NCBI GenBank assembly: GCA_012038135.1
Contig: JAAVJQ010000008.1
Span: forward strand, 1-64,000
Length of the DNA: 64,000 nucleotides
Direction: 5' to 3'
Origin: Salinimicrobium nanhaiense
GTDB lineage: Bacteria > Bacteroidota > Bacteroidia > Flavobacteriales > Flavobacteriaceae
Shown piece after piece: positions 1 through 8,923 of the stretch. Positions within the stretch are counted from its first letter, which is position 1; every line of letters starts with the position of its first letter. The translations under genes and the position numbers were made by a program. The notes beneath the pieces were generated by a model. That model was not told the origin of the DNA and ran no database searches. It worked only from the letters and a program-made list of their open reading frames with translations.

Positions 1-179
1 TTCTCTCCGCGTGCTCTGATTGATATACCTTCTTTAAAGTTTCAATGGTAATTCTTACTTTGGTTAAAGATAGGGATACGGATTTATAACAAAATTATTG
101 ATTTCATGACCTCGCATTGCCCTTTTCTGAAAGAAATGTGAATAATAATAATAATGCGAACAGTTGAGAAATTAAGCCA

Positions 180-947
180 ATGAATTATCATCCAAAATAC
201 AACCCAAAAATTCACCACCGCAGGTCTATCCGGTTAAAAGGATATGATTATTCGCAGCCGGGTTTGTATTTTATTACGATTTGTTGTCATAATAGAATTT
301 GCAGATTTGGACAGGTTGAAAACGGGAAAATGGTTTTAAATGAATATGGACAAATTGCGCATGATGAATGGTTGAAATTATCCAAACGTTTTTCAAATTT
401 AGAATTGGATGTATTTCAAATTATGCCCAACCATATGCACGGTATCATTGCATTAAACGTAGGGGCAACCCTGGCGGTTGCCCCTGATGATGCGGCGGTT
501 GCCCCTGATGATGCGGCGGTTGGTGGCGATGATACGGCGGTTGCCCCTGATGATGCGGCGGTTGCCCCAATTGATGCGGCGGTTGCCCCTGATGATGCGG
601 CGGTTGCCCCTGATGATGCGGCGGTTGCCCCAATTGATGCGGCGGTTGCCCCAATTGATGCGGCGGTTGCCCCAATTGATGCGGTTGGTGGCGATGATAT
701 AAGGGCAGGGGCGAGCCCTGCCCCTACGGGGGTGGGATCAATATCGGGTATTGTTGGTGCATATAAATCGTTGGTGGCAAATGCATGTTTGGATATTTAC
801 ACAAATAAAAATAAAATCATGGGTAAATTATGGCAACGCAATTACTACGAACATATAATCCGAAATGACAAATCTTACCACACCATTTCTGAATATATTA
901 TCAATAACCCTAAAAAATGGCCGACTGACAAATTTTACACAGATTAA
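180..947 (+). CDS. REP-associated tyrosine transposase (RAYT / IS200-like Y1 family)
   Basis: Single-strand DNA transposase-like protein of the Y1 HUH superfamily. The HUH motif is visible as HMH in PNHMHGI near residues 82-88, and the catalytic tyrosine lies in the C-terminal WQRNYYEHIIRN segment, followed by the typical EYIINNPKKW tail. Members of this family cleave and mobilise REP hairpins rather than a classical IS. Between the two motifs sits a repetitive stretch of about 85 residues (AVAPDDA-type heptads), which makes the protein longer than usual. It is encoded by a 21-bp tandem array set between palindromes. No partner gene is adjacent, but a remnant of another Y1 transposase lies just downstream. 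The family call is firm; activity is uncertain because of the expanded insertion. Confidence 0.88.
   Translation: MNYHPKYNPKIHHRRSIRLKGYDYSQPGLYFITICCHNRICRFGQVENGKMVLNEYGQIAHDEWLKLSKRFSNLELDVFQIMPNHMHGIIALNVGATLAVAPDDAAVAPDDAAVGGDDTAVAPDDAAVAPIDAAVAPDDAAVAPDDAAVAPIDAAVAPIDAAVAPIDAVGGDDIRAGASPAPTGVGSISGIVGAYKSLVANACLDIYTNKNKIMGKLWQRNYYEHIIRNDKSYHTISEYIINNPKKWPTDKFYTD
458..726. repeat. REP-like palindromes embedded in the transposase gene
   Basis: A hairpin at 462-484 pairs GGGGCAACC with GGTTGCCCC. A second at 703-723 pairs GGGCAGGG with CCCTGCCC. The outer edges form an inverted pair, GTAGGGGC (about 459) and GCCCCTAC (about 719-726). The layout looks like a REP element inserted in frame into the gene, its inside later expanded by the 21-bp repeats. 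REP mobilisation by RAYTs is known for the family; insertion into its own gene is inferred. Confidence 0.7.
474..683 (+). repeat. In-frame 21-bp tandem repeat array (10 units)
   Basis: Ten consecutive 21-bp units (GCGGTTGCCCCTGATGATGC type) inside the transposase gene, each encoding a heptad AVAPDDA or the variants AVAPIDA and AVGGDDT. The unit length is a multiple of three, so the array stays open in several frames on both strands and produces spurious overlapping ORFs. The unit carries the GGTTGCCCC half of the adjacent palindrome, suggesting growth by slippage from a REP arm. Confidence 0.92.
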
Positions 948-1012
948 ACAGCGGAACCCTGACATTTCAAAACCGTGTTGCGCAAAGTCTCCTGACTTTG
1001 GGCTGAACCATA

Positions 1013-1180
1013 CAGGATGGATATGGAACTTTCTCAGTAAAGCCATCTGAAATTGACAGAGTCATTGCATACATCGCTAATCAGCATGAACATCATCGTA
1101 AGAAAACCTTTCAGGAGGAGTATCGGGCATATTTGGAAAAATATAATGTCGATTATAACGAGAAGTATGTGTGGGAATAG
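1013..1180 (+). pseudogene. C-terminal remnant of an IS200/REP-type Y1 transposase
   Basis: One frame ending at the TAG at 1178-1180 reads QDGYGTFSV, then IANQHEHHRKKTFQEEY, and finishes NEKYVWE. This is the characteristic C-terminus of IS200-like transposases common in Bacteroidota (the GYGAFSVS...NQEEHHKKKTF pattern). The frame is closed upstream by a stop at 1004-1006, and the HUH and catalytic parts are absent. It is therefore a 3' fragment of a second transposase, distinct from the intact gene at 180-947. Confidence 0.8.
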
Positions 1181-1195
1181 CATTTACAGATGCTC

Positions 1196-1290
1196 GATAT
1201 TACGCCCTTTCAGGGCTTTCTCACTCTTTTGTTTTTTTCATCCCGCTTCACGGGATGTATAGTTATTACGCCCTTTCAGGGCTTATATTT
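1196..1290. repeat. REP-like palindromes downstream of the transposase remnant
   Basis: GCCCTTTCAGGGC occurs twice (1204-1216 and 1270-1282), each preceded by TTACG, with CATCCCG...CGGGATG (1239-1257) between them. On the opposite strand the motif reads AGCCCTGAAAGGGCG, the same family as the AGCCCTGTAAGGGCG hairpin in the 45-46 kb tandem array. Confidence 0.75.
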
Positions 1291-1331
1291 GTATAGATTC
1301 TCGGGGTTCAAACATACGAGGGCTTCTGAAC

Positions 1332-1392
1332 AAACAAAAAAATCCGCAGCTTTCGCTGCGGATTTTGTGCTTTAAGTGACCTCGACAGGATT
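1332..1392. repeat. att-like direct repeat, distal copy (partial tRNA-Arg 3' end plus terminator)
   Basis: A 61-bp perfect copy of 1507-1567. It reproduces the terminator hairpin and the last 16 nt of the tRNA-Arg gene but not the rest of the tRNA. Duplication of a tRNA 3' end is the usual footprint of integrase-mediated insertion. Only about 115 bp now separates the copies, and that stretch contains a degenerate terminator-like segment, so this may be an emptied or tandemly duplicated site. Confidence 0.75.
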
Positions 1393-1506
1393 AGCTTCGC
1401 TGTTCCTGAGAGAGTCCCCACCTGAAAATACAAAATCCACATCGCCTGTCGGCGCTGTGTTTTTGTGCTTTTCTCCAAAGCTTCGGGCAAGCCCGGCTTT
1501 GCCGAA

Positions 1507-1567
1507 AAACAAAAAAATCCGCAGCTTTCGCTGCGGATTTTGTGCTTTAAGTGACCTCGACAGGATT
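1507..1567. repeat. att-like direct repeat, proximal copy overlapping the intact tRNA-Arg
   Basis: Identical to 1332-1392 at an offset of 175 bp. It covers the 3' end of the intact tRNA-Arg (1552-1567) and its terminator. Candidate attachment site. Confidence 0.75.
1511..1542 (-). terminator. Terminator of tRNA-Arg
   Basis: Stem AAATCCGCAGC / GCTGCGGATTT with a TTTC loop and an A/T tract on each side, immediately 3' of the tRNA on the minus strand. An identical hairpin lies in the duplicate at 1336-1367. Confidence 0.8.
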
Positions 1568-1625
1568 CAAACCTGTAACCTTCTGAGCCGTAATCAGATG
1601 CGCTATTCAGTTGCGCCACGAGGCC
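1552..1625 (-). tRNA. tRNA-Arg (anticodon ACG)
   Basis: On the minus strand the sequence folds as a cloverleaf: acceptor GGCCTCG with CGAGGTC (one G-U pair), anticodon stem TCTGA/TCAGA around loop TTACGGC giving anticodon ACG, T-arm ACAGG/CCTGT, discriminator A. No CCA is encoded. A terminator follows at once and a -7 promoter element lies upstream. The ACG anticodon reads CGN arginine codons after conversion of A34 to inosine. Confidence 0.93.
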
Positions 1626-1637
1626 TTTTTGCGGGTG

Positions 1638-1645
1638 CAAATATA
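1638..1645 (-). promoter_or_regulatory. -7 element of the tRNA-Arg promoter
   Basis: Minus-strand TATATTTG matches the Bacteroidota -7 consensus TAnnTTTG and ends 12 nt before the tRNA 5' end. The expected -33 position 19 bp upstream is TTTT rather than TTTG. Confidence 0.6.
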
Positions 1646-2028
1646 GGCTATTATTTAAAATACTAAAAACTATTTTGCAAAAAAGGCACCCGACTTTACC
1701 AGGCAAAATAATGTATGCCGGCAACAAGTAGGTACACGTTCTCCATTGCACAATAGGTCAACCATTTCTAATTCTAAAAATTCATCGGGGCGATTTTGCA
1801 CCATTTTTAGTTTTCCTATACCTGCCCCGAATGTTAAACTTTTTACTAATGAGAATATCAAGCTATAGAGAGTTCAATTATTAATCTTAAAACTTTCATG
1901 AGAATTAGCGTTTTTAATAATTACTTATCAGGATTTCAAAATTTTAGCTGATTAACTTCAATTAACAAAATATTAAGTTTTAAATGTATTTTATCGAATA
2001 AATGTGCACTTCATCCGTTATCATGTAG
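1646..2028. other. Intergenic stretch, no supported gene
   Basis: AT-rich sequence between the tRNA-Arg promoter and the promoter of the large T9SS cargo gene. A minus-strand frame (1670-1804 from the likeliest ATG, 44 codons) is open but has no recognisable family or partner, so I do not call it. Confidence 0.5.
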
Positions 2029-2036
2029 TATTTTTG
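2029..2036 (+). promoter_or_regulatory. -7 promoter element for the T9SS cargo gene
   Basis: TATTTTTG matches TAnnTTTG, 48 bp before the ATG at 2085. A clear TTTG -33 element is not visible at the expected spacing. Confidence 0.45.
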
Positions 2037-2084
2037 CCTAACTAATTGACCAGAAGGTCTTTTAGAGCGGGAAGGGATAATTAA

Positions 2085-5000
2085 ATGAAAAGGGGTTCAA
2101 TGAAGTGGATAAATTATATGTTCCTGTTGCTCTGCACAATAGGATACAGCCAAACAGTTAAGGTTAATCCTGTTCAGGATCCTTCTAAATTAACGAATAC
2201 CCTTTTAGACAATGCCTGCGTGGAGATCTCCAATGCGAAATTCTCTTCTTCAGAATCTGTTGCGCTTTTTAATAATGGAGGTGGAAAATTCCCTATTTCT
2301 CAGGGAGTAATTATTCGAAGTGGAGAGGCAAAACTCTCCGAAGGAAGATATACCGGCGCAGGAATAAGCAGTCATGTGAACTCTAAAGGAGACGCAGATC
2401 TTTACAGGATCAACAGCATTACCGGTCAATCTCATCTTATTACAGATGTGGCTTTCCTGGAGTTCGACTTTGTGCCGCTGTCCAGTGATTTTAATTTCAA
2501 TTTTCTCTTCGCTTCTAATGAATATGGCGAATGGCAATGCGTCTCCAGTGACGTTTTTGCCTTCCTTTTAACCGATCTTAGCAGCGGAGAAACAACAAAT
2601 CTCGCGGTTATTCCTAATACAGATATTCCGGTTTCGGTAAGGACAATAAAGGATGCCCAATATAATGCCACCTGTGAACCCGATAATTCTTCTCTTTTTG
2701 GAAGCTATCAGGTAGAAGATCCTAAAAATTCGACTGTAAATATGCGGGGCTATACTCAGGTGATGACTGCTTCTGCAGAAATTACTCCGGGAAAGGCTTA
2801 TAGGATAAGGCTTGTTATAGGGGATTCCAACGACGCCAATTATGATTCAGCAATTTTTCTTGAAGCAGGAAGTTTCAACGCCAATGTTGATCTTGGGGAA
2901 GACAAAAACCTGTGTCCTGGAGACACTTATTCAATTGGCACCGGCCTGGACACTAACCTCTACGCTCACAGCTGGACTTTAAATGGCAAGACCATTGCCG
3001 GGGAAACCGCGAACTCCCTCAAGGTAACAGAGCCCGGTACTTACGAAGTGCGCGTGACCAAAGATGGCACCAGCTGCCTGGTAAAAGATGAGATCGTTTT
3101 TACAGATTTACAGGTTCAGGCTCCACAGGATCTTACCTTATGTTATGACGAAAGCGGGAAATATAATTTTGACCTAAGCCTGAATAACGAAGGGGCACTG
3201 GGAATTGATAATGAGCTTTATGATGTTTATTATTACACCTCCTACACCCGGGTGACCAATAATACGCCTATTCCCGCAAGTCAGCTAACCAATTTTTCCA
3301 GCAACGGCAATCAAAAGATCCTCATGAAGATCTTTAACCGGGAGACCCGGCAGTTTTGTGATGCAGTCTTTGATTTTCAGCTTTTGGCAAGGGATCCTAT
3401 AAAGGTGCAGCAGCCACAGCCTATTGAAGAATGTATCCTGCCGGGTAAAGGTGCTACAATAAATCTCACCCGGGTAGAAACGGAACTTCTGGACCTGCAG
3501 GATATTTCCGGATTTGCCATTTTCTACTTCAATTCATCGGAAGAAGCTAAGAAAAAATCCGCAGCTATTGCCACACCAACCGCTTTTAAGATCCCGGCAG
3601 GAACAAAGAGGAAAACTATTTGGGTACGGGTGGAAGACAAGTCAGCACTAAAATGTTATACTGTAGAAAGTTTTGATATTTTCCTGAATGATCCACCTCC
3701 TGTTGATGAGCTGGAAGACGTGGTGGAGTGCGAATCTTATATTCTTCCACAATTAACCTACGGAAACTATTTTACCGGTTCCGGCGGTACAGGAACACCG
3801 TTGTTCGCCGGGGATGTGATCACTAAATCTGGCACCTATTACATATTTAACGGCCCCGATGAGAACGGCTGTACTAATGAATCCAGCTTTGATGTCACCA
3901 TAGTAGAATCATGGGCAATTGGAGAAAAATACTGTGGTGTTTTTACGGTGCCTACTCCTCCTGAAGGAGATTTCTTTACCCGGCCGGGTGGTCCAAAAGG
4001 TAGTGGAACATTGATAGAACCGGGAACTACCTTTACAGAAAACATGCAGATCTATTATTATGCTGAAGTGAGGGGAGAGTTTTGCCGGGATGATGTTTTT
4101 AACATCATCATCCTGCCTTTGCCCCCAGTGGACACCCCCGAGGATGTGGTGACATGCGGGGCCTATAAACTGCCCAGGCTGCAACATGGAAAATACTTCA
4201 CAGAATCGGGCGGAAAAGGAAAAGAGTTGAAGCCGGGTGAGGTGCTGACCGCTTCCCGGACGCTTTATGTCTTCAACCGTGACAGCTCCTGTTCCAATGA
4301 GCACATGTTCCGCGTGAGCATTACTCCTTCTTTTGAAGATGTAGTAGCCTGCGGAAGCTATGAACTGCCGGAGACAGAGGTAGGTTCCTACTTCACCGGG
4401 CCACTGGGACAGGGTACAGAAATTCCTGCCGGAACTGCCATTTTTGAGTCCCGCGTGATCTATTATTTTGCTGAAACTTCCGGAGAGTCAAATTGTACAG
4501 ATAAGATCTCCTTTAATGTGACGGTGCTTCCAATTCCCGAAGTCGATGAGTTGGATGATGTGCTCGTTTGCGAATCTGTTCCTTACAAACTTCCGGAGCT
4601 TAGCCACGGCCAATATTTCTCTCAGCCGGACAGGCAGGGAGAGCAGCTTTTTGCGGGAGAGATAATTTCAGCAACCACAACTGTCTACATCAACAATATT
4701 GAGAACGGCTGTGCCAACGAAAGTGAATTTTTAGTGGAGATAAGGGAATTGCCTAATGTGGAGAATTTCACAGATGTTTATAACTGCTCTTCCTATACGC
4801 TTCCGGTCCTCACCCACGGAAGATATTTTACCGGCCCTGGTGCCACGGGAACAGAATTTTTTGGCGGAGATGTGATCACTGCTACAAAAACCCTTTATGT
4901 CTATAGTGTGTGGCCGGACCTGCCCACCTGTATCAGCGAAACTGCTTTTACTATTTATGTGGAAGGTATTGATGTAGGAGATTTCGAAGATATAATCGCT

Positions 5001-6161
5001 TGTGATTCTTATGTGCTTCCGGCTCTTACAGAAGGAAACTATTTTACCGAACCCGGCGGAAAAGGCCAAAAATTAAAAGCAGGAACGGCGATCACCACCA
5101 CTCAACGTATATTTGTGTATTCCAGCAACGGCACCCGATTCATCTGTACAGATGAGGATGATTTCAAAGTTACAATCACCTACACTCCGAATATCCCCGA
5201 TATTTCTGAAGTAGAGGCCTGTGGCAGCTATACGCTTCCGGTCATTACCGAATACACGGCGAAATATTACTGGCAGCCCGGCGGAAATGCAGAGGATAAA
5301 CTCAGCAGCCTCGATCTTACCACCCCCGGTAACTATACGGTTTATATTCGTGCTTCTGCAAAGGAAAACTCAGCTTGTATTAGGGAAGGGCAAATAAATA
5401 TCACTATTTATCCTTTGCTCGACCTGCCGATCACAGGCGGAACCATTTGCCGAAATCCTCGAACAGGAGAAGTAGAATCTGAAGCTCTTTTAGACTCTAA
5501 ACTTGATCCTTCAGAATTTGAAGTGAACTGGTTTTTCGACGGAGAACTCATCCATACCGGCCCAAAATATTCTGCTTCAGTAGCCGGAAAGTACACCGTA
5601 AGGACCAATAAACTGCAGCCGGAAGCAGGAGCAGCCTGCAATTACAAGGACACAGAGGTCACAGTAGAACATTCTGCCGTACCATTAATTAAAGCAACAG
5701 TTAGTGAACCCTTTGAAAATGTCGCAATAGTCACCATCTTTGTGGAGCAGGGTTTTGGAGATTACCAATATCAGCTTAACGGCGGGGAATTCCAAACCGG
5801 TAATCAATTTTATGATGTTGAATCTGGCACCCATACCGTGAGAGTTAAAGGAGTAACGGGTTACTGCGGAGATGCGACCGTGGAAGTGCAGGTTCTTAAA
5901 TTCCCTAAGTATTTTACTCCCAATGGTGATGGCTTTAATGACAGCTGGACAATTCCGGACCTAAAAGACAATCCGGAAGCAGAGATCCATGTGTTCGACC
6001 GCTACGGAAAACTGCTGAAGGTCTTTCCTCCCACTCAAAGCTGGGACGGACTTTTCCACGGAAAAGAAATGCCATCTGATGATTACTGGTTTAGAGCAGT
6101 GTTTGAACATGAAGGCGCGCTACGGGAACACAAATCGCATTTCACCCTTAAACGCTTATAG
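2085..6161 (+). CDS. Large secreted choice-of-anchor L / T9SS type B (gliding-motility-associated) protein
   Basis: A 1358-residue exported surface protein. A short signal peptide ends near IGYSQT. Residues about 30-270 resemble choice-of-anchor L domains (FLFASNEYGEW, AFLLTD, VIGDSNDANYDSAIFLEAG). An Ig-like segment follows (VDLGEDKNLCPGDTYSI), then about eight repeats of 70-80 residues with the pattern C-x-S-Y-x-LP...GxYFTGPGGxGT...AG. The last 85 residues, starting YFTPNGDGFNDSW, are the type B sorting domain recognised by the type IX secretion system. A PorP/SprF gene follows 26 bp later, the usual partner of type B cargo. Its ligand is unknown. A second in-frame ATG at 2100 is an equally good start. 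Confidence 0.9.
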   Translation: MKRGSMKWINYMFLLLCTIGYSQTVKVNPVQDPSKLTNTLLDNACVEISNAKFSSSESVALFNNGGGKFPISQGVIIRSGEAKLSEGRYTGAGISSHVNSKGDADLYRINSITGQSHLITDVAFLEFDFVPLSSDFNFNFLFASNEYGEWQCVSSDVFAFLLTDLSSGETTNLAVIPNTDIPVSVRTIKDAQYNATCEPDNSSLFGSYQVEDPKNSTVNMRGYTQVMTASAEITPGKAYRIRLVIGDSNDANYDSAIFLEAGSFNANVDLGEDKNLCPGDTYSIGTGLDTNLYAHSWTLNGKTIAGETANSLKVTEPGTYEVRVTKDGTSCLVKDEIVFTDLQVQAPQDLTLCYDESGKYNFDLSLNNEGALGIDNELYDVYYYTSYTRVTNNTPIPASQLTNFSSNGNQKILMKIFNRETRQFCDAVFDFQLLARDPIKVQQPQPIEECILPGKGATINLTRVETELLDLQDISGFAIFYFNSSEEAKKKSAAIATPTAFKIPAGTKRKTIWVRVEDKSALKCYTVESFDIFLNDPPPVDELEDVVECESYILPQLTYGNYFTGSGGTGTPLFAGDVITKSGTYYIFNGPDENGCTNESSFDVTIVESWAIGEKYCGVFTVPTPPEGDFFTRPGGPKGSGTLIEPGTTFTENMQIYYYAEVRGEFCRDDVFNIIILPLPPVDTPEDVVTCGAYKLPRLQHGKYFTESGGKGKELKPGEVLTASRTLYVFNRDSSCSNEHMFRVSITPSFEDVVACGSYELPETEVGSYFTGPLGQGTEIPAGTAIFESRVIYYFAETSGESNCTDKISFNVTVLPIPEVDELDDVLVCESVPYKLPELSHGQYFSQPDRQGEQLFAGEIISATTTVYINNIENGCANESEFLVEIRELPNVENFTDVYNCSSYTLPVLTHGRYFTGPGATGTEFFGGDVITATKTLYVYSVWPDLPTCISETAFTIYVEGIDVGDFEDIIACDSYVLPALTEGNYFTEPGGKGQKLKAGTAITTTQRIFVYSSNGTRFICTDEDDFKVTITYTPNIPDISEVEACGSYTLPVITEYTAKYYWQPGGNAEDKLSSLDLTTPGNYTVYIRASAKENSACIREGQINITIYPLLDLPITGGTICRNPRTGEVESEALLDSKLDPSEFEVNWFFDGELIHTGPKYSASVAGKYTVRTNKLQPEAGAACNYKDTEVTVEHSAVPLIKATVSEPFENVAIVTIFVEQGFGDYQYQLNGGEFQTGNQFYDVESGTHTVRVKGVTGYCGDATVEVQVLKFPKYFTPNGDGFNDSWTIPDLKDNPEAEIHVFDRYGKLLKVFPPTQSWDGLFHGKEMPSDDYWFRAVFEHEGALREHKSHFTLKRL

Positions 6162-6187
6162 GGCCCAAAGGCCAAACAAAGAACAGC

Positions 6188-7213
6188 ATGAAAAACATTA
6201 CAAGGATGTGTTTAGCAGGTCTATTACTTCTCAACCTGTACTTTTCCGAAGAAACCAATGCCCAGGAGATCATTCCAACTTATTCAGATTACCTTACAGA
6301 TAATCTATACCTGCTCCACCCATCCATGGCAGGGGCAGCTACGATCAACAAAATAAGACTTACGGCCCGGCAACAATGGCTGGATGTCGACAATGCCCCA
6401 GGACTGCAAACTCTGAGTATTCACGGCAGGGCTACTGAAAAAGTTGGGGTAGGTGGAATTATTTTTAATGACCATAACGGTAACTTCTCAAAAAGGGGAG
6501 TTTACGGCAGCTTTGCCTATCACCTCAACTTTGCAGTGCGGGATACTTATCTTAACCTGCTTTCCTTCGGAATTAGCGGCGGACTCATTCAGCACCACCT
6601 TGATCAAACCGGATTTTCAGGTTACGACCCTCTCATTGGAGAAGATGAGCTTACCGATTACTACGGAAACGTGGATTTTGGTATGTCATATTACTACAAC
6701 AACTTCTTCACCCATCTTACAGTTAAAAATATTCTGGAAGGACAACGGGAGTTGTTCATTTCTGATGCTGTCCCCGGAAATCAAAGAACCTTATTCTTCT
6801 CTGCCGGCTATGTCATTGAACCCGGGCACAGCCCCTGGAGCCTGGAACCTTCCCTGCTCCTGCAGTACCGGGATTACTCAGGAGAAAAGGCAATAGACCT
6901 CAACTTCAAAGCCTACTACCGCGGACTGGAAGAAGGCGGGATCTTTGGCGGAATATCCTATAGAAGAGGTTTCGAAGGAGCCGATTTTGTAAACGAAAGA
7001 GGAAATACTACAAGGGAAGCCTTACAGTATGTTACTCCTTTTGCGGGTATCCAGTACAAAAATTTTCTTTTTGCCTATACTTACAGTGAACAATTCAATG
7101 ACGTAGTGCTAAGCAACGGCGGCTTTCACCAGATCACCCTGGGTTATAATTTTGGCTCCAACAGGGAAAGACACAACTGCGGCTGCCATAATATCAATCA
7201 CCTGTGGCACTAA
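6188..7213 (+). CDS. PorP/SprF family type IX secretion system membrane protein
   Basis: A 341-residue outer-membrane protein of the PorP/SprF family. The signal peptide ends near EETNAQ and is followed by the family opening IPTYSDYLTDNLYLLHPSMAGA, then alternating amphipathic strands ending in aromatic residues, as in a beta-barrel. Paralogues pair with individual type B cargo proteins and are needed for their surface attachment or secretion. Tight linkage to the cargo gene (26 bp) implies co-transcription. The C-terminus is Cys/His-rich (NCGCHNINHLWH), which is unusual for the family. Confidence 0.9.
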   Translation: MKNITRMCLAGLLLLNLYFSEETNAQEIIPTYSDYLTDNLYLLHPSMAGAATINKIRLTARQQWLDVDNAPGLQTLSIHGRATEKVGVGGIIFNDHNGNFSKRGVYGSFAYHLNFAVRDTYLNLLSFGISGGLIQHHLDQTGFSGYDPLIGEDELTDYYGNVDFGMSYYYNNFFTHLTVKNILEGQRELFISDAVPGNQRTLFFSAGYVIEPGHSPWSLEPSLLLQYRDYSGEKAIDLNFKAYYRGLEEGGIFGGISYRRGFEGADFVNERGNTTREALQYVTPFAGIQYKNFLFAYTYSEQFNDVVLSNGGFHQITLGYNFGSNRERHNCGCHNINHLWH

Positions 7214-7534
7214 TTTAGTGGTCGGTGGGCAGTAGGCAGTTAAAAAAGACCGCTGCTGCTAGAACCAGGAACCCGGAGCCAGGATTTCAAGTAAGCAGTT
7301 TGTAGTACTGAGACGGCAGTAGAATTTGAAAATTTGAAAATTTGAAAATTTGAAGATGTTTATCAAGTTGGAGAAAGAAGCAATGGGATCTTTTTCACAC
7401 TAAGAAAGTGAGGAAAAAAATAAAAGCACAAAGAGATTCTGCGATGATCTGCGAGATCTACGGGAAACTGAGCATTTCTGAATAAATAAAATTTTGTGTA
7501 TTCGTGGCTGAATTTCTTTCGTATATTCTCTCAC
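7214..7534. repeat. Intergenic spacer with simple repeats, including 4 x GAAAATTT-type octamer
   Basis: Four perfect copies of AATTTGAA at 7323-7354. Upstream is the degenerate phrase GTGGTCGGTGGGCAGTAGGCAGT, and downstream are phrases such as CTGCGATGATCTGCGAGATC. Phrases like these recur in other spacers of this window (33.25 kb, 18.5 kb). No gene is seen. Confidence 0.75.
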
Positions 7535-8668
7535 TTAGATCCTAAGGGCCACCCTTAATTTCCCGGGCTCATGATAATTTTTTTGTAGGGTTATTGTAAA
7601 AGTAGTGCCTTCAGATTCACTGCTGTGTAAATTTAATGCTCCACCATGGGCTTCGGCTACGGCTTTGACAAGGGAGAGTCCGATGCCACGGCTCTTGAGT
7701 CCGCGGGGGCTGGAGCCGTTGGAAGTATTCAGGAAGTTGAAGATGCGCTTCTGGCGTTCCGCCGGAATGGGATTTCCGAAGTTATGCACACTCAACTCCA
7801 CCATCTCTTCCCTGTCAATGCAGAAAAGGGTGACCGGAGTATTTTCTTTCCCGTATTTAATGGCGTTGCTCACGAAATTTTCAATAACGCGCCTTACCAT
7901 AGTGCCGTCAAAGATTCCTTCAATCTCCCCTTTTTGGCAGGCAAAGATGATCTTGTTGGAGTAACTTTCTATAGCTTCGTGGTGTACCGCCGTCAAACAC
8001 TCAACAATATTTTGACGGGAAAAATTAAAGGTCATTCCCTCCCCTGCTTCCAGGGTTATGGAATCCAGCAAATCCTCTATTAGTTCTACTGATCGATTGA
8101 GGCTGTTTACCGCCATACTTCGCACCAATTCGAACCGCTCCTCCCCTTCCTCATACTTCATCATTTTCATAGCAAACAGCGCGGCCGAAATTGGATTCCG
8201 CATATCATGAGCTACCAGCGCTATAAATTTTTGACGCACCTCCTGTATAGATTCATTAAAGGCGATACCGGAATACAGCATTGCATTTTCAATGGAATAT
8301 TTTATTACAGCCGCGGCTTCCGGGGACTGGACATTAGCTCCTGAAAGATACCTGGAGATAACCTTGTCAAAAATGATATATTCTCTTAGGATCTGTTGCA
8401 GGGTATAACCTTTTGTAGCTGCCCTGTGCCGCCCATGTTCCATACTGTTCTCAAAAAGCTCCTGGTGGATCAGATCTTCCTGCACCACATCAAAGTCTCC
8501 AAATTTTTCCATGATCCCAATAACATCATCCAAAAGCTGCGGCACATGATTCCGCAAAACAATACGGCTGGTATGACGGGTAACAGAGACATCTTCCCTG
8601 ATCTCCCTGATCCAGGAATTAATAATGTTCTCCTTCTGGTTTTTAAGTACTTCTACGGCATCTCTCAT
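7535..8668 (-). CDS. Cytoplasmic sensor histidine kinase
   Basis: A 377-residue kinase with no transmembrane segment. The N-terminal 130 residues form an all-helical sensory region resembling RsbR/RsbRD-type N-terminal domains (KENIINSWIREIRED). The dimerisation helix carries the phospho-acceptor His154 in LVAHDMRNP, and the HATPase has the N box FVSNAIKYG and G boxes RGIGLSLVKAVAEAHGG. It is probably an autokinase that phosphorylates a response regulator, but none is encoded nearby, so it is an orphan. The input signal is unknown. Confidence 0.88.
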   Translation of the reverse strand: MRDAVEVLKNQKENIINSWIREIREDVSVTRHTSRIVLRNHVPQLLDDVIGIMEKFGDFDVVQEDLIHQELFENSMEHGRHRAATKGYTLQQILREYIIFDKVISRYLSGANVQSPEAAAVIKYSIENAMLYSGIAFNESIQEVRQKFIALVAHDMRNPISAALFAMKMMKYEEGEERFELVRSMAVNSLNRSVELIEDLLDSITLEAGEGMTFNFSRQNIVECLTAVHHEAIESYSNKIIFACQKGEIEGIFDGTMVRRVIENFVSNAIKYGKENTPVTLFCIDREEMVELSVHNFGNPIPAERQKRIFNFLNTSNGSSPRGLKSRGIGLSLVKAVAEAHGGALNLHSSESEGTTFTITLQKNYHEPGKLRVALRI

Positions 8669-8923
8669 TTTTCCGAAAATGTAATTATCGGGAGGCTATT
8701 GAAGATAAAGTTTTTTTGAGATATTTTGTGTTTAATACCCTAAAAATAAACGGGTTAGACGAAAGTTCTATGATTACAGATTTTTCTTATCTGTTTTTTG
8801 CTGTTTTCTTCTGAAGACATTGCTGCGGAAAGAGATGCCATCATGAAAAACGAAAATTTGCCTCTCAGAATTCATTTTTGCCAACCGCTACTTCTGAAGT
8901 CCTTGGGAAATAAAAGAAAAAAT

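Noticed and set aside
445..702. Minus- and plus-strand frames across the 21-bp array in the transposase
   Set aside because: They exist only because the repeat length is a multiple of three; the proteins are pure repeats without a start context.
1670..1861. 63-codon minus-strand frame beside the tRNA-Arg
   Set aside because: No family, no partner, starts in AT-rich sequence; likely chance.
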